Source: Pseudomonadota bacterium
GTDB taxonomy: Bacteria > Pseudomonadota > Gammaproteobacteria > Burkholderiales > Thiobacillaceae
DNA: 8,240 nt
Assembly (NCBI GenBank): GCA_021821425.1
Contig: JAKACL010000126.1
Span: 1 to 8,240 of the forward strand
Reading direction: 5' to 3'
Shown: one piece after another, positions 1 to 6,355 of the stretch
How the letters are laid out: the number at the start of each line of letters is the position of its first letter
Numbering within the stretch: position 1 is the stretch's first letter
The notes under the pieces: model-generated
The model's input: the letters and a program-made list of their open reading frames with translations, nothing else
What the model was told of the DNA's origin: nothing
The model's database searches: none
Translations under genes and position numbers: made by a program

Positions 1-791
1 CCCACAACACCTATTCGGTGGCCGATTTCGTGCGTACCGCGTTCAATCTGGAAGGTCCGGCCGGGGTGGTTTCCACCGCCTGCTCGTCGAGCGCCAAGGT
101 GTTCGCCGCAGCGGCGCGGATGATTGCGGCCGACCTGATCGACGCCGCCATTGTCGGCGGCGTCGACTCGCTGTGCCTGACCACGCTGTACGGTTTCAAC
201 TCGCTCGAGCTGCTGTCGGCCGAACCCTGCCGGCCCTACGACGCGGCGCGCAACGGCCTCTCGATCGGCGAGGCCGCCGCCTTCATTTTGCTTGAGCGTC
301 CGGCCGACAGCCTCGACGCCGATGCTGTGCTGCTGTTGGGCGCGGGCGAATCGAGCGACGCCCATCACATGTCGTCGCCGCATCCGGAGGGCCTCGGTGC
401 GCGCATGGCGATGGAAGCCGCACTCGAAGCAGCCGGTCTGCAGCCGACCGACATCGACTACATCAACCTGCACGGCACCGCGACGCCGAGCAACGACGCG
501 GCCGAAGGCCATGCCGTGGCCGCGCTGTTTGGCAACGCCGTTCCGTGCAGTTCCACCAAGGGCGCCACCGGCCACACCCTGGGCGCGGCCGGTGGTGTGG
601 AAGCCGTCATCAGCGCGCTGGCGCTGCAGCACCGCTTTTTGCCGGGCGGGGTCAACACGCACAGCGTCGACCCGGGCATTCCCATCCAGTATCTGACAGC
701 GAACCGCGAAGCTGCACCGCGCCGGGTGCTGAGCAATTCCTTCGGTTTTGGGGGCACCAACTGCAGCCTGATCCTGGGGCGCGCAGCATGA
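1..791 (+). CDS. beta-ketoacyl-ACP synthase (FabF/KAS II-like), aryl polyene type, 5'-truncated
   Basis: This enzyme performs decarboxylative Claisen condensation of malonyl-ACP with a growing acyl-ACP in the cytoplasm. The frame is open at the left edge (first whole codon at base 3), so only the C-terminal 262 residues are present; by comparison with E. coli FabF, whose catalytic Cys is residue 163, roughly 135 residues are missing. The full catalytic triad is visible: Cys in STACSSS (codon at 81-83), His in HGTATPSNDA (471-473) and His in KGATGHTLGAAG (573-575). The family's C-terminal glycine-rich motif SFGFGGTN is also present. The stop codon overlaps the next start as ATGA. The STACSSSAKVF context resembles, from memory, ketosynthases of aryl polyene clusters, and the following chain length factor, dehydratase and reductase support that over housekeeping fatty acid synthesis. 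I cannot tell from the fragment whether it matches ApeO or ApeR. Confidence 0.93.
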   Translation, partial: HNTYSVADFVRTAFNLEGPAGVVSTACSSSAKVFAAAARMIAADLIDAAIVGGVDSLCLTTLYGFNSLELLSAEPCRPYDAARNGLSIGEAAAFILLERPADSLDADAVLLLGAGESSDAHHMSSPHPEGLGARMAMEAALEAAGLQPTDIDYINLHGTATPSNDAAEGHAVAALFGNAVPCSSTKGATGHTLGAAGGVEAVISALALQHRFLPGGVNTHSVDPGIPIQYLTANREAAPRRVLSNSFGFGGTNCSLILGRAA

Positions 792-1597
792 GCAAGACCG
801 TGAAGCTCACCGCCTACCTCGACGGCATCGGCCTGGTCGGCCCGGGGCTCGACAACTGGTCCGCAGCGCGGCCCATCTTCGCGGGGGCCCTTCCCTATGC
901 ATCTCGCCCCCTCGCCGTGGCCGCGCCGCAGTCGCTGCCGCCGGCCGAGCGCCGCCGCACCGGCCTCGCGATCAAGGTCGCGCTCGCGGTAGGGCAGGAG
1001 GCCTGCGCCAACGGGCAACTCGATGCCCGACAACTGGCGGCGGTGTTTTCCTCCTCCGGTGCCGACAACGACAACTGCGACGCGATCTGCAAGGCACTGG
1101 CTTCCGAGGATCGCCATATTTCGCCCACCCGTTTCCACAACTCGGTACACAACGCCCCGGCTGGCTACTGGGGCATCGCCTCCGGCGCCATGGCGCCGGC
1201 CACGGTGCTGTGCGCCCATGACGGCAGCTTCGGGGCCGGCCTGCTGGAGGCCATGACCCAGGTCGCGATCGACCGCTGCGGCACACTGCTGATCGCCTAC
1301 GACATGCCCTATCCGGACCCCTTGCACGCCAAGCGACCGCTGCCTTCCGCATTCGGCATCGCGCTGGCGCTGATGCCCGAACGCAGCCCGCAATCGCTGG
1401 CGCGGATCGAGCTCAGCTTCGCCGATGCCGCGCCCAATACGCTGACCGAGCCTGAACTCGAAGCGCTGCGTCGCGCCATTCCCTGTGCGCGGGGTCTGCC
1501 TTTGCTGCAGGCCGTGGCGCGCGGGGAGGGTGGTCGGGTCGTTCTGGATTACCTGGCGCCGCTATGCCTGGCGGTGGAGATCGAGCCATGCCGCTAG
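788..1597 (+). CDS. beta-ketoacyl synthase-like chain length factor (ApeC-like)
   Basis: A 269-residue protein resembling the short, N-terminal-domain-only ketosynthase homologues of aryl polyene clusters, which pair with the active ketosynthase and help set polyene length. The most recognisable segment is SPTRFHNSVHNAPAGYW at about residues 112-128. In my manual alignment the nucleophile region VSTACSSS of the upstream ketosynthase matches VLCAHDGS here, so the catalytic Cys is replaced by His144; the two catalytic His motifs (HGTATP, KGATGH) are absent. The protein should therefore not condense on its own and probably acts as a heterodimer partner. The start is the ATG at 788, which forms an ATGA overlap with the ketosynthase stop and implies translational coupling; only a weak G-rich stretch precedes it. 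The frame is open further upstream, but that part lies inside the ketosynthase gene. The 3' end overlaps the dehydratase gene by 10 bases. Confidence 0.85.
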   Translation: MSKTVKLTAYLDGIGLVGPGLDNWSAARPIFAGALPYASRPLAVAAPQSLPPAERRRTGLAIKVALAVGQEACANGQLDARQLAAVFSSSGADNDNCDAICKALASEDRHISPTRFHNSVHNAPAGYWGIASGAMAPATVLCAHDGSFGAGLLEAMTQVAIDRCGTLLIAYDMPYPDPLHAKRPLPSAFGIALALMPERSPQSLARIELSFADAAPNTLTEPELEALRRAIPCARGLPLLQAVARGEGGRVVLDYLAPLCLAVEIEPCR

Positions 1598-2052
1598 ACC
1601 ACGCCTGGCTGCTCGCCCACCTGCCGCACCAGGGCAGCATGTGCCTGCTCGATGCCGTCACCGACTGGGATGACCAGCACATTCGCTGCACCGCGAGCAG
1701 CCACCGCCACGCCGACAATCCGCTGCGCGCGCACGACCGGCTGGGTGCGCCCTGTGGCATCGAGTACGCCGCACAGGCGATGGCCGCCCACGGCGCGCTG
1801 CTGGCGGCGGCCGATGACGCGCCGCGTGTGGGCTACCTGGCCAGCGTGCGCGGCGTCGATCTGCAGGTCGCGCGGCTGGACGACATCGCCGCCGACCTCG
1901 AGATCGAGGCGGAGCGACTGTCCGGCGACGGCAATACCATTCTGTACGGCTTTCGTGTCTGCGCCGCCGGCCGCGAATTGCTCAGCGGCCGCGCCGCCGT
2001 GATTTTGGACGCAGCGGTGCTGGACACCCAAAAACCAGGAGGTCCGACATGA
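1588..2052 (+). CDS. hot-dog fold 3-hydroxyacyl-ACP dehydratase (ApeP-like)
   Basis: A 154-residue single hot-dog-domain protein predicted to remove water from 3-hydroxyacyl-ACP to give the trans-2-enoyl product retained in the polyene. The N-terminal LPHQGSMCLLD (residues 12-22) matches the PH.GPM.LLD signature of FabZ-like and COG4706-type dehydratases, placing the catalytic His at residue 14. GIEYAAQAMAAHG (57-69) fits the second catalytic motif, with Glu59 as the acidic residue. In characterised aryl polyene systems, as I recall, such a protein works as a heterodimer with a second dehydratase (ApeI); none is visible here and it may lie to the left. The start at 1588 is preferred because a purine-rich GGTGGAGA lies at 1572-1579; an in-frame ATG at 1564 would lengthen the overlap with the chain length factor gene. 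The stop overlaps the reductase start as ATGA. Confidence 0.88.
   Translation: MPLDHAWLLAHLPHQGSMCLLDAVTDWDDQHIRCTASSHRHADNPLRAHDRLGAPCGIEYAAQAMAAHGALLAAADDAPRVGYLASVRGVDLQVARLDDIAADLEIEAERLSGDGNTILYGFRVCAAGRELLSGRAAVILDAAVLDTQKPGGPT
2037..2042 (+). promoter_or_regulatory. Shine-Dalgarno site of the ketoreductase gene
   Basis: A perfect AGGAGG six bases before the ATG at 2049, inside the last codons of the dehydratase gene. It is the strongest ribosome binding site in the left operon and fixes the reductase start. It suggests strong independent initiation on the reductase in addition to coupling through the ATGA overlap. Confidence 0.8.
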
Positions 2053-2768
2053 AACGCGCACTCGTCACCGGCGGCAGCGGCGGCATCGGCTCGGCGATCT
2101 GCCGCCGCCTCGCCGCCGACGGCTGTTTCGTTTACATCCACGCCAACCGCAATCTGGCGCAGGCGCTGGCGCTGGCCGATGAAATCAAGAGGGGCGGCGG
2201 GCAGGCCGAGGCCATTGCCTTCGACGTCACCGACGCCGAGACCAGCCGCGCGGCACTGGAAGCGCTGGTCGCCGACGCGCCGATCCAGGTGCTGGTGAAC
2301 AACGCCGGCATCCACGACGATGCCGTTTTCCCCGGCATGAGCGCGGCGCAGTGGCACGGTGTGCTGGACGTGTCGCTTTCGGGCTTCTTCAATGTCACCC
2401 AGCCGCTGACGCTGCCGATGCTGCGCAGCCGCTGGGGGCGCATCGTCAACATCACCTCGATCGCCGGCCTCACCGGCAATCGCGGGCAAGTCAATTACGC
2501 GGCGGCCAAGGGCGCACTGCATGCCGCGACCAAGTCGCTGTCGCTGGAACTCGCCAGCCGCGGCGTGACAGTCAACGCGGTGGCGCCGGGCATCATCCAG
2601 ACCGGGATGATCGACGGCGTGTTCGACGCCAAGGCCATCGCCGGCATGGTGCCGATGAAGCGCGCCGGGCGGCCGGACGAGGTGGCAAACCTGGTCGGTT
2701 TCCTCGCCTCGGAGCAGGCGAGTTACATCACCGGCCAGGTGATTTCCGTGAACGGGGGCATGATTTGA
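2049..2768 (+). CDS. fabG: 3-oxoacyl-ACP reductase, FabG-type SDR (ApeQ-like)
   Basis: A 239-residue classical short-chain dehydrogenase predicted to reduce 3-oxoacyl-ACP with NADPH in the cytoplasm. The Rossmann motif TGGSGGIG is at residues 7-14 and NNAG at 84-87. The catalytic residues are Ser137, Tyr150 and Lys154 (Y-A-A-A-K), and PG after the VNAVA strand is at about 180-181. The C-terminal ITGQVISVNGGMI is typical of FabG. The position of the fourth tetrad residue (Asn in E. coli FabG, seven residues after the conserved Trp) is Ser109 here. It is the last gene of the overlapping operon, starting in the ATGA at the dehydratase stop behind a perfect AGGAGG. The segments FFNVTQP and GNRGQVNYAAAK resemble, from memory, reductases of aryl polyene clusters more than housekeeping FabG. 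No enoyl reductase is present in the operon, in line with a conjugated product. Confidence 0.92.
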   Translation: MKRALVTGGSGGIGSAICRRLAADGCFVYIHANRNLAQALALADEIKRGGGQAEAIAFDVTDAETSRAALEALVADAPIQVLVNNAGIHDDAVFPGMSAAQWHGVLDVSLSGFFNVTQPLTLPMLRSRWGRIVNITSIAGLTGNRGQVNYAAAKGALHAATKSLSLELASRGVTVNAVAPGIIQTGMIDGVFDAKAIAGMVPMKRAGRPDEVANLVGFLASEQASYITGQVISVNGGMI

Positions 2769-2777
2769 TCCGCCTCG

Positions 2778-2801
2778 CTGCGAAGCGTGTCTCGCTTGCA
2801 G
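2778..2801. terminator. hairpin between convergent operons, possible bidirectional terminator
   Basis: The 47-base gap between the reductase stop and the methyltransferase stop contains CTGC(G)AAGCG, the loop TGTCT and CGCTTGCAG. This is a nine-base-pair stem with one bulged G (2782) and a five-base loop. Its place between two convergent stop codons suits a transcript end for both operons. Neither strand has a T run after the stem, so it is not a canonical intrinsic terminator and may instead protect RNA 3' ends. Confidence 0.4.
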
Positions 2802-2815
2802 ACGACGGGGGCAAC

Positions 2816-3589
2816 TCAGCCCGGCTTGACCGCCTGATACTCGGCCAGGACCGACAGCGCACGGGATTCGATATGGCGTTTTACCCCGGTAAAACCCGCG
2901 TTCTCCAAGGTTTCAATGACCCCGCTCGGCGGCACGCAGGCTTCGATGGTGTCCCAGTAATAGCGCCACAGCCGGGCCGATTCGGCGCTGCTGCCGATCA
3001 GGCGCGCAAGGAGCGGCACCACGCCGCGCATGTACACCTTGAGCAGCGCCTGGCTCCAGGCGCGTTCCGGCTTGGTGATCTCGAGCAGGCACAGGCGGCC
3101 GCCAGGCTTGAGAACGCGATGGAATTCGCTGAAAGCGGTCGACAGGTCGCTGATGTGGCGCAACGCATAGCCCATGCTGAGAAAGTCGAAACTGGCATCG
3201 GGGAAGGGGATCGCTTCCGCCCGCCCCTCAATCAGTTGAACGCCCGGCAGGTCGGCGCAGGCCATCATGCCGGCGCTGGGATCGACGCCCACCACCAGGG
3301 CGGGATCGCCCACCAGCTTCACCGCTTCGCGCGCGACCAGACCGGTGCCGACGCCGATGTCGACGACGCGCATGCCGGGTTTCAACCCGGCCCGCTGCAG
3401 CGCCTGGTTGCGATACCAGGGGCCGCTGCCCAGCGCGAGCAGGCGGTCGATGCGGTCGTAGTCGGAAGCGGTGCGGTCGAACAGCGTGCCGACGAAGCCG
3501 CGCCGTTCCTGTTCGCTGGCGTAGTAGCCGGTGAGGGGCGGATGCGGGGCATGCACCGGCTGCGCGGGTGAATCGGGCGTGTTTTTCAT
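2816..3589 (-). CDS. class I SAM-dependent methyltransferase, UbiE/COQ5-like
   Basis: A 257-residue cytoplasmic methyltransferase. A UbiE-like segment LFDRTASDYDRIDRLLALG lies at residues 36-54. SAM-binding motif I VVDIGVGTG is at 75-83, an acidic GVDPS motif at 101-105, and a motif II/III region FDFLSMGYALRH at 134-145, followed by VLKPGGRLCLLE. Homologues methylate quinone precursors, so a hydroxyaryl ring is a reasonable substrate; I infer methylation of the aryl head group or of its hydroxyl. It could instead be a housekeeping ubiquinone enzyme, but its place as the last gene of a stop-to-start coupled set with acyltransferase and glycosyltransferase argues for a tailoring role. The ATG at 3589 sits in an ATGA overlap with the glycosyltransferase stop. 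No purine-rich ribosome binding site precedes it: the upstream bases are an eight-C run. Translation probably depends on coupling. The frame remains open upstream inside the glycosyltransferase gene. Confidence 0.87.
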   Translation of the reverse strand: MKNTPDSPAQPVHAPHPPLTGYYASEQERRGFVGTLFDRTASDYDRIDRLLALGSGPWYRNQALQRAGLKPGMRVVDIGVGTGLVAREAVKLVGDPALVVGVDPSAGMMACADLPGVQLIEGRAEAIPFPDASFDFLSMGYALRHISDLSTAFSEFHRVLKPGGRLCLLEITKPERAWSQALLKVYMRGVVPLLARLIGSSAESARLWRYYWDTIEACVPPSGVIETLENAGFTGVKRHIESRALSVLAEYQAVKPG

Positions 3590-4371
3590 GGGGGGGGTGA
3601 CCGGAAGGTGTCGAGGCGCCGCAGCAGCAAAAGCGGCAAGCGCAGCAGGAAACCCAGCATCAGACGCAAGTGCATCCAGCTGAGCAGCATGTTGTCGCGC
3701 AGATAGTTGAAGTGGGACACGCCCCCTTCGTCGGCGCGCAGGTATTTCACCGGCGCGGGCAGGTTGATCGGGCGCACGCCGCGCCAGCACAGGCGCACCA
3801 CGGCCTCGGGGTCGAAGTCGAAACGGCGCATCCAGCGCTGGCCGCGCATCACCTGGCGCAGCGGCTCGATGGGATAGACGCGAAAGCCATAGAGCGAATC
3901 GCCGATGCCCGCCCACAGGGTTTCCAGGTTGGCCCAGGCGTTGGAAATCTTGCGACCCTGCACGCGCAACGCGGGGGCGTCGGCGTCGAACACCGGTTTG
4001 CCGAGCACCATCGCCGCAGGTGACTGCAGCGAGGTCGTCATGAAGGCCGGGATCAGGTCGGCCGGATGCTGGCCGTCGGAGTCCATCGTCAGCGCGTGCG
4101 TGAAACCCTGCTGTGCGGCGAGGTCCAGGCCATGCAGCACGGCCGCCCCCTTGCCGCCGTTTGCGGGCAGCACCCACACCTTCAGCAGGGAGTCATTCGC
4201 CGCCATGTCCTGCAGGCCTGCGGCCGTGCCGTCGGTGCTGCCGTCCACCACCACCCACACGGGCGCCCACTGGGCGCGTGCAGCGCGCACCGTTTCGTAG
4301 ACCTGGGGGCCGGGGTTGTAGCTGGGGATCAGTACCAGATGACTGGCGGAGGCATTCATGGCGAGCGCCAT
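3586..4371 (-). CDS. glycosyltransferase family 2 (GT-A fold)
   Basis: A 261-residue inverting glycosyltransferase-like protein with the GT2 landmarks in order: VLIPSYNPG near the N-terminus (13-21), the nucleotide-binding acidic residue Asp43 in VVVDGSTDGT, NGGKGAA (71-77) and the metal-binding D-S-D in TMDSDGQHP (Asp97, Asp99). A C-terminal hydrophobic and basic stretch (LMLGFLLRLPLLLLRRL, about 237-253) suggests peripheral attachment to the inner membrane. The sugar donor cannot be read from the sequence. In this cluster it probably glycosylates the polyene or a lipid linker. The ATG at 4371 overlaps the acyltransferase stop (TGATG), favouring this start; an in-frame ATG at 4359 is an alternative, and neither has a clear Shine-Dalgarno site. 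The 3' end carries the C8 tract and overlaps the methyltransferase start. Some aryl polyene clusters, as I recall, carry a fused glycosyltransferase-acyltransferase; here they are separate adjacent genes. Confidence 0.88.
   Translation of the reverse strand: MALAMNASASHLVLIPSYNPGPQVYETVRAARAQWAPVWVVVDGSTDGTAAGLQDMAANDSLLKVWVLPANGGKGAAVLHGLDLAAQQGFTHALTMDSDGQHPADLIPAFMTTSLQSPAAMVLGKPVFDADAPALRVQGRKISNAWANLETLWAGIGDSLYGFRVYPIEPLRQVMRGQRWMRRFDFDPEAVVRLCWRGVRPINLPAPVKYLRADEGGVSHFNYLRDNMLLSWMHLRLMLGFLLRLPLLLLRRLDTFRSPPP
3590..3597. repeat. C8 homopolymer at the glycosyltransferase/methyltransferase junction
   Basis: Eight consecutive G on the + strand (C8 in the coding sense) encode the final prolines of the glycosyltransferase and end directly at the methyltransferase ATG. 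Gaining one C, or a -1 ribosomal slip, would join the glycosyltransferase in frame to the methyltransferase. Losing one C would replace the glycosyltransferase stop with an extension in the third frame. The tract is a possible slippage site and also a place where sequencing errors are likely. Confidence 0.6.
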
Positions 4372-5201
4372 CAGGTGAGTCGCGCCATGCCGGATTCCTT
4401 GGCCTGGGGTGCGTCGGGCGGTAAAAAACGCGGGGCATCCCGCAGTGCCTCGATGAAGTAGCGCTCCAGCTCATCGGTAAAGGCCGCGGCTTGCAACGGC
4501 GGCGCGAAGCGGCGGCCGAGTCGGACGCGATAGGTGATGGGCATCGTCGGCCGGCGGAACAAGGGCCAGCCCTTGCTGAGGTAAGCCGAGTCGGTTTCGA
4601 TAAACACAGTCTGGATGGGCACCCGGGCGCGGCGGGCGATCAGCGCGGTGGTGCCCTTGCAGGCGTTGACCGGCCAGCGGGTGGTGCGGGTACCTTCGGG
4701 GAAGATCAGCAGCTGGCTGCCGCTTTGTAGCGCGGCGACGGCCTGCCGGATCATGCTGAGCTGCGCGTCGTTGCGGATGTAGCCGGCGAGACGGGCGCCG
4801 GCGCCGAGGAAAATGTTGTCGACGATATCGACCTTCATGATGCAGGTCATATTGGGCAGGCGCGAGATGACCATCAGCGCGTCGAGCAGGCAGGGGTGGT
4901 TGGGGGCAACGATCATCGGCCCTTCGCTGCGCAGCGCGTCGAGCGCACTGAGGTCGAAGCGGCAGGCCCCGATGAGGCCCAGCGCGCCGAGATAGACACG
5001 GAAGCCTGTCGTGTTGGCCCAGCGCCCGAGCGGGACGGCCCAGCGCCGGGGCAGGACGTAATACAGCGGCACGGCCAGCAGTGTCCAGGTCAGCGAAATC
5101 ACGCCGAGCAAGCCCAGACCGAAGCCCAGCGCGCAATATTCATACAGTCGATGCAGCCCGCGTCGAAGCCGGCCTGGCCGCGATGTACCCGGTACGTTCA
5201 C
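4371..5201 (-). CDS. PlsC-type lysophospholipid/1-acylglycerol-phosphate acyltransferase-like membrane protein
   Basis: A 276-residue member of the PlsC/LPLAT acyltransferase superfamily. A hydrophobic segment at about residues 24-50 (CALGFGLGLLGVISLTWTLL and onward) should anchor it in the inner membrane. Motif I NHPCLLD (101-107) supplies the catalytic His102 and Asp107, and FPEGTRT (167-173) is the phosphate-binding motif. PIQTVFIE further on matches the last family motif. Such enzymes transfer acyl chains from ACP or CoA to lipid hydroxyls. In this cluster it may move the ACP-bound polyene or a fatty acid to a membrane lipid, which would fit outer-membrane anchoring of aryl polyenes. The start chosen is the GTG at 5201 because GGAG lies eight bases upstream (5210-5213) and the preceding small ORF stops in the same GTGA. 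A longer version from the GTG at 5261 has poorer third-position GC in its extra part. Confidence 0.87.
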   Translation of the reverse strand: MNVPGTSRPGRLRRGLHRLYEYCALGFGLGLLGVISLTWTLLAVPLYYVLPRRWAVPLGRWANTTGFRVYLGALGLIGACRFDLSALDALRSEGPMIVAPNHPCLLDALMVISRLPNMTCIMKVDIVDNIFLGAGARLAGYIRNDAQLSMIRQAVAALQSGSQLLIFPEGTRTTRWPVNACKGTTALIARRARVPIQTVFIETDSAYLSKGWPLFRRPTMPITYRVRLGRRFAPPLQAAAFTDELERYFIEALRDAPRFLPPDAPQAKESGMARLT

Positions 5202-5311
5202 TCGGCCGTCTCCATGCAGGCGCCAAGGCGGCGCCCGTCTTGCAGGCAGCCCATCAGGCACGGGCGGCTGGCGCGCAGCGGATGGCGGTGGCGAGGCAGG
5301 GCACGCTTCAT
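5198..5311 (-). CDS. possible 37-residue ORF between chorismatase and acyltransferase genes
   Basis: The ORF starts at an ATG 13 bases after the chorismatase stop and ends in a GTGA overlap with the acyltransferase start. It fills the only sizeable gap in an otherwise packed operon. The peptide (MKRALPRHRHPLRASRP at its start, METAE at its end) is Arg/His-rich in the first half and has three Cys in the second; it has no transmembrane segment and matches no family I recognise. Third codon positions are mostly G or C, more so than in the competing upstream extension of the acyltransferase frame. There is no clear Shine-Dalgarno site, which counts against efficient translation. It could be a real small protein, a coupling ORF that delivers ribosomes to the acyltransferase, or chance in GC-rich DNA. 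Confidence 0.3.
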   Translation of the reverse strand: MKRALPRHRHPLRASRPCLMGCLQDGRRLGACMETAE

Positions 5312-5324
5312 CTTGAATGCGCCG

Positions 5325-6338
5325 TTAATCGTGGCCGAGGGCATGACCGCCCGAGGCCTCGATTTCGACCAGCAGGTCGGCCCGACACACATCGGCCTGC
5401 AGGAAGATCGCCGATAGCGCGTCGCCGATGGCGTGCGCCATTTCGCTGCGGACCGTTTCCATATCCTCAGCCTGACGAACATAGACCTTGTAGGCGAGGG
5501 TCTCGAGACGAAAGCCGGCCTCCGGTGCCTGACGGTTGGCCTCGGCGAGGATGGCGGCGATGTTTTGCAGGCATTCCCGTGTCTGCGCCCGCACATCGTC
5601 GTGGTGCAGCGTCTGGTGGCCGACGATGCTGGCGGTGCCGGAAATGAACACCATGTCGCGTCCCCCCAGCCGGACCAGTGCTGCGCGGGAAAATGTCGGG
5701 CTGCGCGGTCCGTACTGGCTGGGGTAATGGTAGGCGCTCAACTGACGCGGATTCTCGACGCTGATCACGTCCGCGCGCGTCGCGAGAAAAGCAATCTGGA
5801 GGCCGCCGCCCGCGGTGCCCAGGGCGCAGGCGGCGGGCGCCTTGTCCACGATCGAACGACTGTGCGACAGGAAGGCATCCTGGCGGCCGATATTGAACTG
5901 GCGATAGCGTTCCATCGCGTGGCTTTCACGGTTGATCGCGGGAAAATAATTCCAGACGCGCAGGAGAGCGTGATAGCCGCGCGCATCGAGCAACTCGAAA
6001 ATGGTCTGATACGCGGCTTCCGCCGCACCCTGCAGCGGGGTGCGCGCAGCCCGAGGCGACTCCCCTGCGTTGTCATCGAGGCTCAGGCAACCGAACAGCA
6101 GCGTGTCGCCCAGACGATAGTGGATGGGGCCATGCTGTCCCGATTCGAGCGGCTCATGGCTGTGCCAGACCTCACAGATCGCCGCCCCTCCAGGCGACAG
6201 CGGCATGTCCACGGCCAGGAAAGGCAGATCCACAGCGTAGAGTGCGCAAGCCGGATGGGAAAAACAGGCACCCCCCAGCACGCTGCCCTGTTCGAGCTGG
6301 GCCAGTCGGTACGCAGGCAGAATCTCCAGCCGCAGCAT
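5325..6338 (-). CDS. chorismatase, FkbO/Hyg5/XanB2 family (predicted hydroxybenzoate synthase)
   Basis: A 337-residue cytoplasmic enzyme predicted to convert chorismate to pyruvate plus a hydroxybenzoate, the aryl starter of xanthomonadin-type pigments. Family blocks visible against FkbO from memory are VWHSHEPLESG (58-67), RVWNYFPAIN (127-136), YRQFNIGRQDAF (145-156), ENPRQLSAYHYP (195-206), YGPRSPTF (209-216), FISGTASIVGHQTLHHDDV (231-249), YKVYVR (283-288) and ADVCRADLLVEIE (315-327). Gly234 (Ala in FkbO) and Cys318 are residues I recall as marking the Hyg5/XanB2 type, which forms 3-hydroxybenzoate rather than a dihydrodiol; this is unverified. Such proteins are often annotated as pteridine-dependent deoxygenases. 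The ATG at 6338 gives the usual family length. A TTG at 6359 (344 residues), with AGGTG seven bases upstream, is a credible alternative. The frame is open much further upstream, but that part is Arg/Cys-rich and does not look coding. The gene probably heads the minus-strand operon. Confidence 0.88.
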   Translation of the reverse strand: MLRLEILPAYRLAQLEQGSVLGGACFSHPACALYAVDLPFLAVDMPLSPGGAAICEVWHSHEPLESGQHGPIHYRLGDTLLFGCLSLDDNAGESPRAARTPLQGAAEAAYQTIFELLDARGYHALLRVWNYFPAINRESHAMERYRQFNIGRQDAFLSHSRSIVDKAPAACALGTAGGGLQIAFLATRADVISVENPRQLSAYHYPSQYGPRSPTFSRAALVRLGGRDMVFISGTASIVGHQTLHHDDVRAQTRECLQNIAAILAEANRQAPEAGFRLETLAYKVYVRQAEDMETVRSEMAHAIGDALSAIFLQADVCRADLLVEIEASGGHALGHD

Positions 6339-6355
6339 CGCGTCCGCAGGCAGCG

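Noticed and set aside
458..1393. 311-codon open frame on the minus strand
   Set aside because: It lies opposite the ketosynthase and chain length factor genes, whose motifs are unmistakable; its translation is low-complexity Arg/Gly/Ala-rich, as expected of an antisense frame in GC-rich DNA.
2351..3571. 406-codon open frame on the plus strand
   Set aside because: It runs through the end of the reductase, the intergenic hairpin and the antisense of the methyltransferase; no motif is visible and both real genes are well supported.
2816..3589. Methyltransferase as housekeeping ubiE of ubiquinone synthesis
   Set aside because: Family similarity is real, but the stop-to-start coupling with glycosyltransferase and acyltransferase genes in a pigment cluster makes a tailoring role more likely; the alternative is not excluded.
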